DNA of 33,038 nucleotides from Allobosea sp. Lineage in GTDB: Bacteria > Pseudomonadota > Alphaproteobacteria > Rhizobiales > Beijerinckiaceae. Position 1 is the first letter of the stretch, and the number at the start of each line of letters is the position of its first letter. Under the pieces are notes generated by a model. It made no database searches. It saw only the letters and a program-made list of their open reading frames with translations, and was not told the origin of the DNA. The DNA is taken from assembly GCF_030694325.1 (NCBI RefSeq), contig NZ_JAUXYO010000202.1, positions 1 through 33,038 on the forward strand. The letters are read 5' to 3'. Positions 1 to 11,000 of this stretch are shown here, piece by piece. The position numbers and the translations under genes were made by a program.

Positions 1-1463
1 ATTCGGGCCTCGGGCTCGTCGCCAGCGCGCAGCGCGAATTCGCCCAGCACTTTCCGGCCTCGGGCTGGGTCGAGCATGAGCCCGAGGACATCTGGGAGAG
101 CGTGCTGTCGACCTGCCGCGAGGCGATCGCCAAGGCCGGGCTGACCGCCGCCGACATCGCCGCGATCGGCATCACCAACCAGCGCGAGACGACGCTCGTC
201 TGGGACCGGAAGACCGGCCGCGCCATCCACCGCGCCATCGTCTGGCAGGACCGCCGCACCGCGCCTTCCTGCGCCGCGCTCGTCGCCGCCGGCCATGAGG
301 GGCTGGTCGCGGCCCGGACCGGATTGCGGATCGACCCCTATTTCTCGGCCACCAAGATCGCCTGGCTGCTCGACAACGTGCCAGGCGCGCGGCGGCGCGC
401 GGAAGCCGGCGAACTCGCCTTCGGCACGGTCGACAGCTTCCTGCTCTGGCGCCTGACCGGCGGGGCCGTTCACGCGACGGATGCCACCAATGCCTCGCGC
501 AGCCTGATCTTCGACATCCATCGCGGCGTCTGGGACGAGGAGTTGCTGGCGCTGTTCGACATCCCGGCCTCGCTGCTGCCGCAGGTGAAGGACTGTGCCG
601 GCCTGTTCGGCGAGACCGACCCGGCGCTGCTGGGCGCCGCCATCCCCGTGCGGGGCATCGCCGGCGACCAGCAGGCGGCGACGATCGGACAGGCGTGTTT
701 CGCGCCGGGCATGGTGAAGTCGACCTATGGCACGGGCTGCTTCGCGCTGCTGAATACGGGCGACAAGCCCGTCGCCTCGCAGCACCGGCTGCTCAGCACG
801 GTCGCCTATCAGCTGGAGGGCCGACGGACCTATGCGCTGGAGGGCTCGATCTTCATCGCGGGCGCGGCAGTGCAATGGCTGCGCGACGGGCTCGGCCTGA
901 TCAAGGAGGCGAGCGAGACCGGCCCGCTGGCGCGCGCCGCCGATCCGTCCCAGGAGGTCTATCTCGTCCCGGCTTTCGTCGGGCTCGGCGCGCCGCATTG
1001 GGATGCCGAGGCGCGGGGTGCGATCTTTGGGCTGACCCGCAATTCCGGCCCGCGGGAATTCGCCAGGGCCGCGCTGGAGAGCGTCTGCTACCAGACGCTC
1101 GACCTGATCGAGGCGATGCATGCCGACTGGGGACACGCCGCTGGCGGGGCCGGGCAGGGGACGGGGCATGCCGCGCGCTCGGTGCTGCGGGTCGATGGCG
1201 GCATGGCGGCCTCGGACTGGACGATGCAGCGCCTCGCCGACCTGCTCGACCTCCCGGTGGATCGCCCGAGCCTGCGCGAGACGACGGCCCTGGGTGCGGC
1301 CTATCTCGCTGGGCTGGATGCCGGGGTTTTGCCCGAGCCCGACCGCTTCGCCGATCTCTGGCGGCTGGAGCGTCGTTTCACGCCCGGCATGGCCGATAGC
1401 GAGCGCAGCCGCAAGATTGCCGGCTGGCGCGACGCGGTGCGGCGCACGCTGAGCGACCATTGA
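1..1463 (+). CDS. glpK: Glycerol kinase, N-terminus cut by window edge
   Basis: This is an FGGY-family kinase that phosphorylates glycerol to sn-glycerol-3-phosphate in the cytoplasm. The reading frame is open from position 3, so about 20-25 N-terminal residues, including the first phosphate-binding loop, lie outside the window. From position 3 the protein follows GlpK closely: [23 protein letters not shown], the catalytic-base motif [43 protein letters not shown] and [11 protein letters not shown]. About 486 residues are visible against roughly 500 in the family. A short Gly/Ala-rich insertion before RVDGGM (about 1132-1180) is longer than in the E. coli enzyme. A 226-bp gap without a recognisable gene separates it from the secretion operon, so co-transcription is uncertain. 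Identification is firm. Confidence 0.95.
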   Translation, partial: SGLGLVASAQREFAQHFPASGWVEHEPEDIWESVLSTCREAIAKAGLTAADIAAIGITNQRETTLVWDRKTGRAIHRAIVWQDRRTAPSCAALVAAGHEGLVAARTGLRIDPYFSATKIAWLLDNVPGARRRAEAGELAFGTVDSFLLWRLTGGAVHATDATNASRSLIFDIHRGVWDEELLALFDIPASLLPQVKDCAGLFGETDPALLGAAIPVRGIAGDQQAATIGQACFAPGMVKSTYGTGCFALLNTGDKPVASQHRLLSTVAYQLEGRRTYALEGSIFIAGAAVQWLRDGLGLIKEASETGPLARAADPSQEVYLVPAFVGLGAPHWDAEARGAIFGLTRNSGPREFARAALESVCYQTLDLIEAMHADWGHAAGGAGQGTGHAARSVLRVDGGMAASDWTMQRLADLLDLPVDRPSLRETTALGAAYLAGLDAGVLPEPDRFADLWRLERRFTPGMADSERSRKIAGWRDAVRRTLSDH

Positions 1464-1689
1464 GGACGCAGCGCCGCGCGAGCCCGCCCCTTCGCCGTTG
1501 ACCCTGTCGGCAGATCGTTCGCCCCATTGCGGGGAAGCCCCTTGCCCGAAGGGAAGGCCGGCCCGATGATGCCGCCATGGACAGAAGACGGGGCGGGGGC
1601 TTCCGGTTGGGCTGGCGGATTGATGACGAGACGCGTCGCGACGTGCCTCGCGGCATTGGGACGCGGCGTTTGGCAAAGGGCGGACGGTC

Positions 1690-3417
1690 ATGAAGCCGGA
1701 TGTGCTGACATCCGCCCTGGCCGAATGCCGGCGCGCCTTCTGGTCGGTCGGTCTGGTGAGCTGCGTCACCAACCTGCTGATGTTTGCAGGGCCGATCTAC
1801 ATGCTGCAGGTCTATGACCGGGTCATCCCGGGCCGCAGCATCCCGACCCTCGTCGGGCTGACCGCGATCCTGATCGCAGCCTTCGCCTTCCAGGGTTTCC
1901 TCGACGCGTTGCGCAACCGGCTCGTCATCCGCATCGGGCGGCTGCTCGACGAGCGCCTGGCCGGGCCCGTTCACGGAGCGGTCCTGCTGCTCGCCCGGCA
2001 GAACCGGCCGCCCGGCGAAAGCAGCCAGCCGCTGCGAGACCTCGACATGATCCGCGCCTTCCTGTCGGGACTGGGGCCGGGGGCGATCTTCGACATGCCG
2101 TGGATCGTCGTCTTCGTCACGGTCTGCTTCCTGATCCATCCGCTCATCGGCCTGGCTGCGATCGCAGCCGCGCTGCTCCTCATCGGCCTGACCGTTCTGA
2201 CGGAGTTGAACGGGCGCGAGGCCCAGCGCGAGACCCTGCGCGAAACCGCCGGGCGGCAATCCCTGCTCGAGGCGGCGCGGCAGAATGCGGCGATGGTCAA
2301 GGCGCTCGGCATGACGCCGGCGCTGCGCGAGCGCTGGCTGCGCGTCAACCGCCGCTATCTCGACGCCGTCCAGCGCAGCAGCGACACGACGGGCGGCTTC
2401 GGCAGCGCGTCGCGGACAATGCGGCTGCTCGTCCAGTCCCTGGTGCTCGGTCTCGGCGCCTATCTGGTGATCCAGGGCGAGATGACGGCCGGCGCGGTGA
2501 TCGCCTGCTCGATCATGATCGGCCGGGCGCTGGCGCCGGTCGAATCGGCGATCGGCAGCTGGGCGGGCTTCAGCCAGGCGCGCCAGGCCGTGTCGCGCCT
2601 GAAGCGCCTCTTCGCCGCTGTCCAGGCGCCGGGCGAGACCACGGAGTTGCCAGCGCCGGTGGCGTCGCTGCAGGTCGAGGCTCTCGTCGTCGCCGCCCCC
2701 GGCGCGATGGGCGCCCTGCTCCAGCAGATCGCCTTCGGATTGAAGGCGGGCGATGCGCTCGGGATCATCGGCCCCAGCGCCGCGGGCAAGAGCTCGCTCG
2801 CGCGGGTGCTGGTCGGCGCCTGGCCGGCGGCGCGCGGCGCCGTGCGGCTCGACGGGGCGCTGATCGACCATTGGGACCCGGTCGCGCTCGCCCGCCATAT
2901 CGGCTACTTGCCGCAGGATGTCAGCCTGTTCGACGGCACGGTGGCTGAGAACATCGCCCGGATGGCGGTCGAGCCCGATCCCGCAGCGGTCGTCGCCGCT
3001 GCCAAGGCCGCCGGCGCCCATGAGATGGTGCTGCGCCTGCCGGGCGGCTACGACACGGTGATCGGGGAGGGCGGCGTCACACTTTCCGGCGGGCAGCGCC
3101 AGCGCGTCGCGCTTGCTCGTGCGCTTTATGGCGATCCGTTCCTGGTCGTGCTCGACGAGCCCAATGCCAATCTCGATCGCGACGGCGAAGCGGCGCTGGC
3201 CGAGGCCATTCTCGGCGTCAAGGCGCGCGGCGGCATCGTGGTGGCGATCGCGCACCGCCCGAACGCGGTCGGCGTCTGCGACTACGTGCTCTATCTCGGC
3301 CAGGGTACGCAGCAGGCCTTCGGCCCGCGCGACGAGGTGCTGCGCAAGATCATCGCCGCCAACGCTGTCGGCGCAAACGACGTCCGGCGGGTCGAACGCC
3401 GCAGCGAGGTCGCCTGA
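1690..3417 (+). CDS. Type I secretion ABC exporter (PrtD/HasD-like permease-ATPase)
   Basis: This is the inner-membrane ABC component of a type I secretion system, which powers one-step export of RTX proteins. The 575 residues match PrtD-type exporters in size. There is no N-terminal C39 peptidase or C39-like domain. Hydrophobic segments occupy about residues 15-75 and 130-290. The ATPase domain has Walker A GPSAAGKS (361-368), signature LSGGQRQR (465-472), Walker B LVVLDEP (485-491) and an AIAHR switch histidine. ATG 1690 has a purine-rich GGGCGGA about 5 nt upstream. The next gene, the fusion protein, starts 1 nt after the stop codon. The giant RTX gene follows, so it is the most likely substrate. 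No TolC-like outer-membrane partner is in the window. Confidence 0.93.
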   Translation: MKPDVLTSALAECRRAFWSVGLVSCVTNLLMFAGPIYMLQVYDRVIPGRSIPTLVGLTAILIAAFAFQGFLDALRNRLVIRIGRLLDERLAGPVHGAVLLLARQNRPPGESSQPLRDLDMIRAFLSGLGPGAIFDMPWIVVFVTVCFLIHPLIGLAAIAAALLLIGLTVLTELNGREAQRETLRETAGRQSLLEAARQNAAMVKALGMTPALRERWLRVNRRYLDAVQRSSDTTGGFGSASRTMRLLVQSLVLGLGAYLVIQGEMTAGAVIACSIMIGRALAPVESAIGSWAGFSQARQAVSRLKRLFAAVQAPGETTELPAPVASLQVEALVVAAPGAMGALLQQIAFGLKAGDALGIIGPSAAGKSSLARVLVGAWPAARGAVRLDGALIDHWDPVALARHIGYLPQDVSLFDGTVAENIARMAVEPDPAAVVAAAKAAGAHEMVLRLPGGYDTVIGEGGVTLSGGQRQRVALARALYGDPFLVVLDEPNANLDRDGEAALAEAILGVKARGGIVVAIAHRPNAVGVCDYVLYLGQGTQQAFGPRDEVLRKIIAANAVGANDVRRVERRSEVA

Positions 3418-3418
3418 G

Positions 3419-4735
3419 ATGAGCCCGGCCGGCACCACGCTCGCGCAGGTCCAGGCGAGCCTCGCGCGCCTCAACCGCATCGGACTGGCGAGCTGCGCGA
3501 TCTTCCTGTTCGGCATCGGCGGCTGGGCTTGGGCCGTCAATCTGTCGGGCGCCGTGCTCGCGGCCGGGCAGGTCGTGGTCGAGGGCAGCCTGCGCCGCGT
3601 CCAACATCCGACCGGCGGCGTCGTCGGCCAGATCTTCGTGGCCGAGGGGCAGGCCGTGGCGGCCGGCGACGTGCTGCTGCGCCTCGACGACACGCTGACG
3701 CGTGCCAATCTCGGCATCGTGCGTTCGCAGATCGACGAGCTCGAGGCGCGGGAGGCCCGGCTTCTGGCCGAGCGCGACGGCGAGCGCGAGATCCGCTTTC
3801 CGGCCGGGCTGCTGTCGCGGCGCGGCGAGCCCTCCGTCGAGCGGGCGCTCGCCGGCGAGGAAAAGCTGATCGAGGCCCGGACCCGTTCGCGCGACGGGCA
3901 GAAGGCGCAGCTGCGCGAGCGCGCGGCCCAGTTCGCCGAGGAGACCCAAGGCATCTCCGTGCAGATCGGGACGAAAGAGAAGGAAGAGGCGCTGATCGCC
4001 GAGGAGCTGCGCGGAGTCGCCCAGCTGTTCAAGCAGAACCTGACCTCGATGCAGCGATTCACGGCCCTGCAGCGCGACCAGACCCGCGTGTCGGGCGAGC
4101 GCGGCCAGCTCCTGACCGAGCGGGCTCGGGTGCGCGGCAAGATTGCGGAGGTCGAGCTGCAGATCCTCCAGCTCGACCAGGACATGCGCACCCAGGTTCT
4201 CGGCGATCTCCGCGACACCCAGGGCAAGCTCGGTGAATTGCGGGAGCGGCGCATCGCCGCCGAGGACCAGCTCGCGCGGGTGGAGATCCGCGCCCCGATC
4301 GCGGGGCTCGTCCACCAGCTCACGGTGTTCACCGTCGGCGGCGTGATCGGATCCGGCGAGACCCTGATGTCGATTGTTCCCCATGACGAGGCGCTGGTGG
4401 CGGATGTCCGTGTCGCACCCACGGACATCGACCAACTCGCTGCGGGGCAGGAGGCGATCGTGCGCGTGCTGGCCGGCAACCAGCGCACAACTCCCGACCT
4501 GCGCGGGCGGCTGGTCCGCATCGGTGCCGACCTGACCCGCGAGCCGCAGACCGGGCTGAGCTATTTCACGGCGCGCATCGCGCTGCCGGAGAGCGAGATC
4601 CGGCAGCTGCGCGACCTCAAGCTGGTTCCCGGCATGCCGATCCAGGCCTTCATCAAGACGCAGGACCGATCGGCGCTGGACTATCTGCTCCGTCCGCTGA
4701 TCGAGCAGGCGGGCCGCGCCTTCCGGGAACGGTGA
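3419..4735 (+). CDS. Type I secretion membrane fusion protein (HlyD/PrtE-like)
   Basis: This periplasmic adaptor links the ABC exporter to an outer-membrane TolC-type channel. The start is ATG 3419, 1 nt after the exporter's stop. The frame is open further upstream, but that part lies inside the exporter gene. The 438-residue protein has a cytoplasmic N-tail, one membrane segment (about 23-42), and a first lipoyl half containing RRVQHPTGGVVGQIFV (about 60-75). A long Glu/Arg/Gln-rich alpha-helical hairpin spans about 95-285. The second half begins at RAPIAGLVHQL (291) and contains VGGVIGSGETLMSIVP. These are hallmarks of the HlyD/PrtE family, whose members are about 430-480 residues. Translation is probably coupled to the upstream gene. 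Assignment is firm, while the cargo is inferred from the neighbourhood. Confidence 0.93.
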   Translation: MSPAGTTLAQVQASLARLNRIGLASCAIFLFGIGGWAWAVNLSGAVLAAGQVVVEGSLRRVQHPTGGVVGQIFVAEGQAVAAGDVLLRLDDTLTRANLGIVRSQIDELEAREARLLAERDGEREIRFPAGLLSRRGEPSVERALAGEEKLIEARTRSRDGQKAQLRERAAQFAEETQGISVQIGTKEKEEALIAEELRGVAQLFKQNLTSMQRFTALQRDQTRVSGERGQLLTERARVRGKIAEVELQILQLDQDMRTQVLGDLRDTQGKLGELRERRIAAEDQLARVEIRAPIAGLVHQLTVFTVGGVIGSGETLMSIVPHDEALVADVRVAPTDIDQLAAGQEAIVRVLAGNQRTTPDLRGRLVRIGADLTREPQTGLSYFTARIALPESEIRQLRDLKLVPGMPIQAFIKTQDRSALDYLLRPLIEQAGRAFRER

Positions 4736-5097
4736 CCCCCCAAAAGCAAGCCCTGCAGTGATCTCGACCGGTGTGATGCTTTTCGCGCCGACTTGCGTGA
4801 TCCTTCAGCAGCATGAGAGGCGCGAAGCTAAAATCGAACATTTGAGGCGCGCGCCGCCCAGCAAATCTTGGAAACAATTGTCGGCTTTATTGATCGGCCC
4901 ATATCCGGTCACGGCGATCCGCCGCGCAATACGTTTCGGAAGTGTCCCGCGGGGCGGATACTAACGATCCAATAGTTCTTCTATGCGCTGGGCGCGTTTT
5001 CTGACGGCTTTGCTTCATTCGGTCCTTTACGGCGCCTCATACCCTGCGTAATGATCAGGATGCGGTAACATTTTTTTAAGTTTATTTCGGAGCTGCC
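4736..5097 (+). other. AT-richer intergenic leader before the giant RTX gene
   Basis: These 362 bp hold no gene I can support. Two overlapping short ORFs (4758-4964 on plus, 4653-4877 on minus) show no family features. The stretch is visibly richer in A/T than its surroundings, above all at 5066-5087 with a run of seven T. It probably carries the promoter and 5' UTR of the RTX gene, although I could not pick a convincing -35/-10 pair. An in-frame TAA at 5077-5079 closes the upstream frame. Confidence 0.5.
5089..5092 (+). promoter_or_regulatory. Ribosome binding site fixing the RTX start
   Basis: GGAG lies 5 nt before ATG 5098. An in-frame TAA at 5077-5079 and the absence of any other start codon in between make 5098 the only possible start for this frame. 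Confidence 0.7.
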
Positions 5098-8000
5098 ATG
5101 CCCGCCCCGACCGGCCTTTCGCTCTCCAACCTCGCCGTCATCGAAAACAGCCCCTTCAACACGATCATCGGCCTGCTGTCGGCAACGGATTCCGATCCGG
5201 GCGACGGCATCGCCCGCTACGAGCTGGTGACGCCGGGTACGCCGTTCAGCGTCTTCAACAACGAGCTGCGCGTCATCGGCCCCGTCGATTTCGAGGCCCA
5301 GCCGAGCTGGACCCTGACGATCCGGGCCTACGACTTTTCCGGCAATTTCGTCAGCGCCGACTTCACGCTGTCCGTGGCGGATGCGATCGAGGGCACGGCC
5401 AATGCAGACACGCTGAACGGAACGGGCGGCAACGACATCATCCAGGGGCTGGCCGGCAACGACACGCTGACGGGGCAGGCCGGCGCCGACCTCATCGATG
5501 GCGGCGTCGGACGCGATCGCGTCAACTATGGCAACGAAGCCGGCTCAGGACCGGCGATCGTCAATCTGTCGACCGCAGCCATTCAATATGATGCCGATGG
5601 GGCAGGGCCCGGCGTGGCGGTGACGGTTGCAGCGGGAACGGCGATCGACACCTTCGGCACGGTCGACACGCTCGTCAGCATCGAGGACGTCCGCGGCACG
5701 TCGCAGGCGGACTACCTCGTCGGCGGCAACGAAGCCAATCTGTTCCATGGTCGTGGCGGCGACGACTATATGCGCGGCAACGGCGAGGCCGACGAGTTCA
5801 TCGGCGGCGCCGGCAACGACACGCTCGACGGGACCGATATCGTCAATGACGGCGACCCCACCGATCTGGTTTTCGCACAGTTCGCCACGGGCGACCCGCT
5901 CGCAACGGGCGTGATCGTCAATTTCGGGCATACGGCCGTGACTGTCGGCGCCGAGACCGTGGCGGCACACACGACGCGCGATGCCTATGCCTCGACCGAT
6001 ACGTTGATCGACATCGAGATGGCGCGCGGCACCTACAATGCCGACCATCTCTTCGGTGGCGACACCGGCAACGACGACTATGAGGGTTTCGAGGGACTGG
6101 CCGGCAACGACCTGATCGACGGCGGCAGCGGCTTCGATGAAGTCCGGTACACCAACGACGCCGTCTATCAGAACGCGGCCGGGCTCTTCGGCGGTCAGGG
6201 CGTCGTGGTCAACCTGTCGGCCACCGCCAGGATGGTCGATCTCGATGGCGCGGGGCCGGGCGCGCCCATCACCGTGGCGGCGGGCACGGCCCGCGACGGC
6301 TATGGCGATACCGACACGCTGGTATCCATCGAAGGGGTCCGTGCCTCGAACGCGGCCGACTTCGTCTTCGGTGGTGCGGGCGACGAACGCTTCCGCCTCT
6401 TCGCCGGCAACGACTACCTCGATGGCGGCGCCGGCACCGACCAGGTCGATTACCGTCGCGAGTGGACCGGTGGCAACGGGGTCACCGTCGTGCTCGGCGG
6501 CAGCGTGGCGATCAACGGGGTCGGGCCGGGCACGGCGCGCGATGCCAGCGGTGCGACCGATACGCTCATCGATATCGAGGACGTGCGTGGGACCGACGGT
6601 TCCGACGTCATCGTCGGCGACGACGGCGCCAACTTTCTGCGCGGTCAGGGCGGTGGCGATAATCTGACGGGCAATGGCGGCGCGGACATCCTCGACGGCG
6701 GCGGCGGCACCGACCGCGCCAATTACGGCAATGAGTCGGGCGGCATCGCCGGGCGCGGTGTCATCGTCAACCTGTCGACGCAGGCGATCACGGCCGATAT
6801 CGGCAACGGACCGACCCTCGTCGCGGCCGGTTCCGCGATCGACACCCATGGTGACACCGACACGCTGATCTCGATCGAGAACGTGCGCGGCACCAGCAAC
6901 GGGGACCATATCGTCGGCGACGGCCAGTCCAACACCGTGTTCTCGAGGGGCGGGGCTGACGTCGTCATCGGCGGCGGCGGCAACGACTTCATACAGGCCG
7001 GCGGCGGCGCCGACATCATCGACGGTTCGGTCGCGGGCGGAGACGGTTTCGACGTCGATACCGCCTTCTACCAGTCCGACCTGACGGACACGCTGACGAC
7101 CGGCATCCACGTCAACCTCTCGAGCGTCGCCGTGACGCTGACCGACCCGGTCCCGGGGGCCGGCACCATCACCATCGCGGCCCACTCGGCCAAGGACCCG
7201 CTCTACACGGGCGCCACAATCGAGGCGATCGACACGCTGATCGACATTGAGGCCGTGCGCGGCACGATGCTGTCGGACGTGCTGATCGGCGGCGATACGC
7301 AGAACGACGCCTATGAGAGCTTCGAGGGCCTCGGCGGAGACGACTATATCGACGGTGGCTCGGGCTTCGACGAAATCAGCTATGCGAACGGCACGTCGAT
7401 GGGCGGCACGCAGGGCGCGATCGTCAATCTGAGCGCGGCCGACCGCGTCGTCGGCGGCGTCACGGTCGCCGCCCAGACCGCGCGCGACGGCTTCGGCGGC
7501 ACCGACCGGCTGATCAGCATCGAAGGTGCGCGCGGCTCCTCCTTTGCCGACACGCTGATCGGCGGCGACGGCAACGAGCGCTTCTCGGGCCTTGCCGGCG
7601 CCGATGTGATCGACGGCGGCGGCGGCAGCGATACCGTATCCTACCTGTTCGATGCCGGATTCGGCGGTACGCAGGGCGCGCAGGTCAATCTGGGCGAGAC
7701 CGTCGTCGGCACGCTTGCGGCCGGAACGGCACGCGACGGTTTTGGGTCCGTGGATACGCTGGTCTCGATCGAGAACGCCCATGGCACCAATTTCGCCGAC
7801 ACGCTGATCGGCTCGTCGGCTGCCAATGCGTTCAATGGCTTCGGCGGCAATGATTTCATCTCGGGCGGCGCCTTCGTGCAGGCGAGCGTCTTCACCGGGG
7901 ACGTCAACGACCGTGTGTTCTATGGCGGCTCGCTCGCCGATTATGCGATCACGCGCGGTCAGTTCGGCGCGACCTATGTCGTGACCGATCTGCGGGCAGG

Positions 8001-11000
8001 CTCGCCGGATGGCACCGACCAGATCTCCAACATCGAGTTTCTGCACTTCGCGGACCAGATTCTGGACCTGCGCCAGACCTACAACAGCGCGCCGACCGGA
8101 ATCACGCTGTTCAATACGCTGGTGCCGGAGAACATCCCCGGCTTCGGCGGCACCGGCCTGGCGGTGACCGACCCGGACTTCGAGACCGTCTTCTCCTTCT
8201 CGGTTTCGGATGTTCGCTTCGAGGTCGTCAACGCCGGCTTCTACCAGCTCAAGCTGAAGGCCGGCGTCGCGCTCGATTTCGAGGCGGAACCGACCGTGAG
8301 CTTCGACATCACTGCCACCGACCACTGGGGCGGCAGCGTCACCCAGTCGGTGACGCTCAATGTGCAGGACATGAACGACGCGCCGGTCGTCGCCATTCCG
8401 ATCCCGGACCAGAATGCCACTCTCGGCCAGCCTTTCAGCTACATCATCCCCGCTGGAACGTTTTCGGACCCGGAAGGAAACGCGCTCCAGCTCTTCGTGC
8501 AGAATCTGCCCGGCTGGATGATCTACAACCCGGTCACACGCGAGCTCTCGGGCACCCCGATGCCCGGCGCCCCGAACGCGATCATCACGGTCTCAGCCAA
8601 TGACGGCGCCGGCGGTCAGGTGTCCGACAGTTTCAGCGTCTCGGTTGCCGGAGCCTTCAACCAGTTCCCGGTCATCGTGACACCGATCCCCGACCAGGTG
8701 GCGCGGATCGGCCAGCCCTTCAGCTTCACGATTCCGGCGGGTGCCTATGTCGACCCTGAAGGTCAACCGCTGACCATCACGGCGAGCGCTCCGGCGCCCT
8801 GGCTCAGCTATGATCCGGCGACGCGGACGATCTCGGGCACGCCGCCGGTCGGCGCGGGGACCGTCTCGGTCAACGTGATGATTTCGGACGGGTCGGGCGG
8901 CCTGGCCTCGGACAGCTTCAACCTGTCAGTCGGCAGCGTTGGCCAGAACCTGCCGCCGACGTTCCAGTCGGAGGTGCTGAACCAGTTCGTCACGGTGGGC
9001 CAACCCTTCAGCTATACGATCCCGGCCGATGCCTATTTCGATCCCGAAGGCCAGCCACTCACGCTGAGCCTCGTCGGACAGCCGGCCTGGCTCGGCTTCG
9101 ATCCCGTCACGCGCACGATGTCCGGGACGCCGCCGGCTGACTTCATTCAGGCCTCGGTGGCGGTGTCCGTGTCGGACGGCGTCAATCCGCCGGTCATCGA
9201 TGGCTTCACGGTCCAACGAGCGGGCTATCTCAACCAGTTCCCGGTCATCACGGCACCGATTCCCGATCAGGTCGCCACGATCGGCCAATTCTTCAGCTAC
9301 ACGATCCCGGCCGGAGCCTATGCCGATCCCGAAGGCCAGCCTCTGACCATCACCGCGAGCGCTCCGGCTCCCTGGCTCAGCTACGATCCGGCGACGCGGA
9401 CGATCTCGGGCACGCCGCCAGTTGGTTCATCGACTGTCACGGTCAACGTGATGGTCTCGGACGGTTTCGGAGGTGTCGCCTCGGACATCTTCAACCTGTC
9501 GGTCGGTGCCGCGGGCCCGAATCTGCCGCCGACGCTCCAGTCGGAGGTGCTGAACCAGTTCGTCACGGTCGGCCAACCCTTCAGCTACACGATCCCGGCC
9601 GATGCCTATTTCGATCCCGAAGGCCAGCCGCTCACGCTGAGCCTCGTCGGACAGCCGGCCTGGCTCAGCTTCGACCCCGTCACGCGGACGATGTCGGGCA
9701 CGCCGCCGGCCGATTTCCTGCAGGCCTCGCTGGCGGTGTCCGTGTCGGACGGCGTCAATCCGCCGGTCATCGATGGCTTCACGGTCCAGCGGACGGGCTA
9801 TCTCAACCAGTTCCCGGTCATCACGGCACCGATCCCCGACCAGGCCGCCACGATAGGCCAGCCCTTCAGCTACACGATTCCGGCCGGGGCCTATGCCGAT
9901 CCCGAAGGCCAGCCGCTGACCATCACCGCGAGCGCTCCGGCACCCTGGCTCAGCTACGACCCGGTGACACGGACGATCTCGGGCACGCCGCCAGTTGGTT
10001 CATCGACAGTCACGGTCAACGTGATGGTCTCGGACGGCTTCGGAGGTATCGCCTCCGACAGCTTCAATCTTTCAGTCGGGACAGGCGGAGCCAACCAGTC
10101 CCCCACCGCGATCGCGCTGTCGAACCTCACCGTCGCGGAAGGCGTGCAAAACGCGGTCGTCGGCACGGTCACCGTGACCGACGCCGACAGCACGAGCTTC
10201 ACCTTCACCGTGTCTGATGCGCGCTTCGAGGTGGTCGGCACGCCGGGTGCCTATGTCCTGCGTCTGGCCGGCGCCAACGTCCTCACCGCCGAGCAGGCGT
10301 CGAACATCGCGCTCACCGTGACGGCCACGGACGGGACCGGCAACAGCTTCGCGCAGGGCTTCGGCCTGACCGTCCTGAACACGCAGATCGGCGGCACGAA
10401 TGCCGGCGAGTTCATCTTCGGCGACGACACGCCCCAGGTGATCAACGGCCTCGGCGGCAACGACTTCCTGTTCGGCCAGGGCGGCGATGACACGCTGAAC
10501 GGCGGCAGCGACAATGACGGCCTTTCGGGTGGCGCCGGCAACGACACGCTGATCGGCGAGGACGGGTTCGACTACGCTCAGTACAACCTGCCCCCTGATG
10601 CCGGCGCCTTGACCTACGCCGTCGGCGTCGATAGCGCGACCGTCTTTGCCGGTGGCGTTGCGGTTCTCGCAATCCAGCGCGTCCTCGGTGGCGGCTATAC
10701 GGTTCAGGATCTGCGCCCGGGCTCACCGCTCGGCACCGATACGCTGGCGAGCGATGTCGAAGCCGTGTTCGTCTTCCTCGAAGGGCCGGCGGGTCAGCCT
10801 CCCGCCCAGGTCCTGACGCTCAATCTGGTGCCCCGGATCGACACCGGCTTCGTCCAGGGCGGCATCTTCGACGATCTGATCGACGCCACGACGATTCCCG
10901 GCGTCGACGCGGCGCAGAACATCGGCATCGAGGGCGGCGACGGCAACGACGTCATCATCGGTCATGCCGGCTCGAACTTCATCACCGGCGGCGCCGGCGA

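Noticed and set aside
1378-4521. 1047-codon minus-strand open frame across the secretion genes
   Set aside because: It overlaps two firmly identified genes completely, and its translation is Arg/Ser/Gln-rich without any motif.
4758-4964. 68-codon ORF between the fusion protein and RTX gene
   Set aside because: No good ribosome binding site, no recognisable motif, and an equally long overlapping ORF on the other strand.
5545-8325. 926-codon open frame antisense to the RTX gene
   Set aside because: Repetitive GC-rich codons leave the opposite strand without stops. Its translation mirrors the RTX repeats and has no independent ribosome binding site or domain.
8380-10092. Possible CRISPR array from regularly spaced repeats
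   Set aside because: The 573-bp period lies inside one open frame and encodes Ig-like domains. There are no short repeats with unique spacers.
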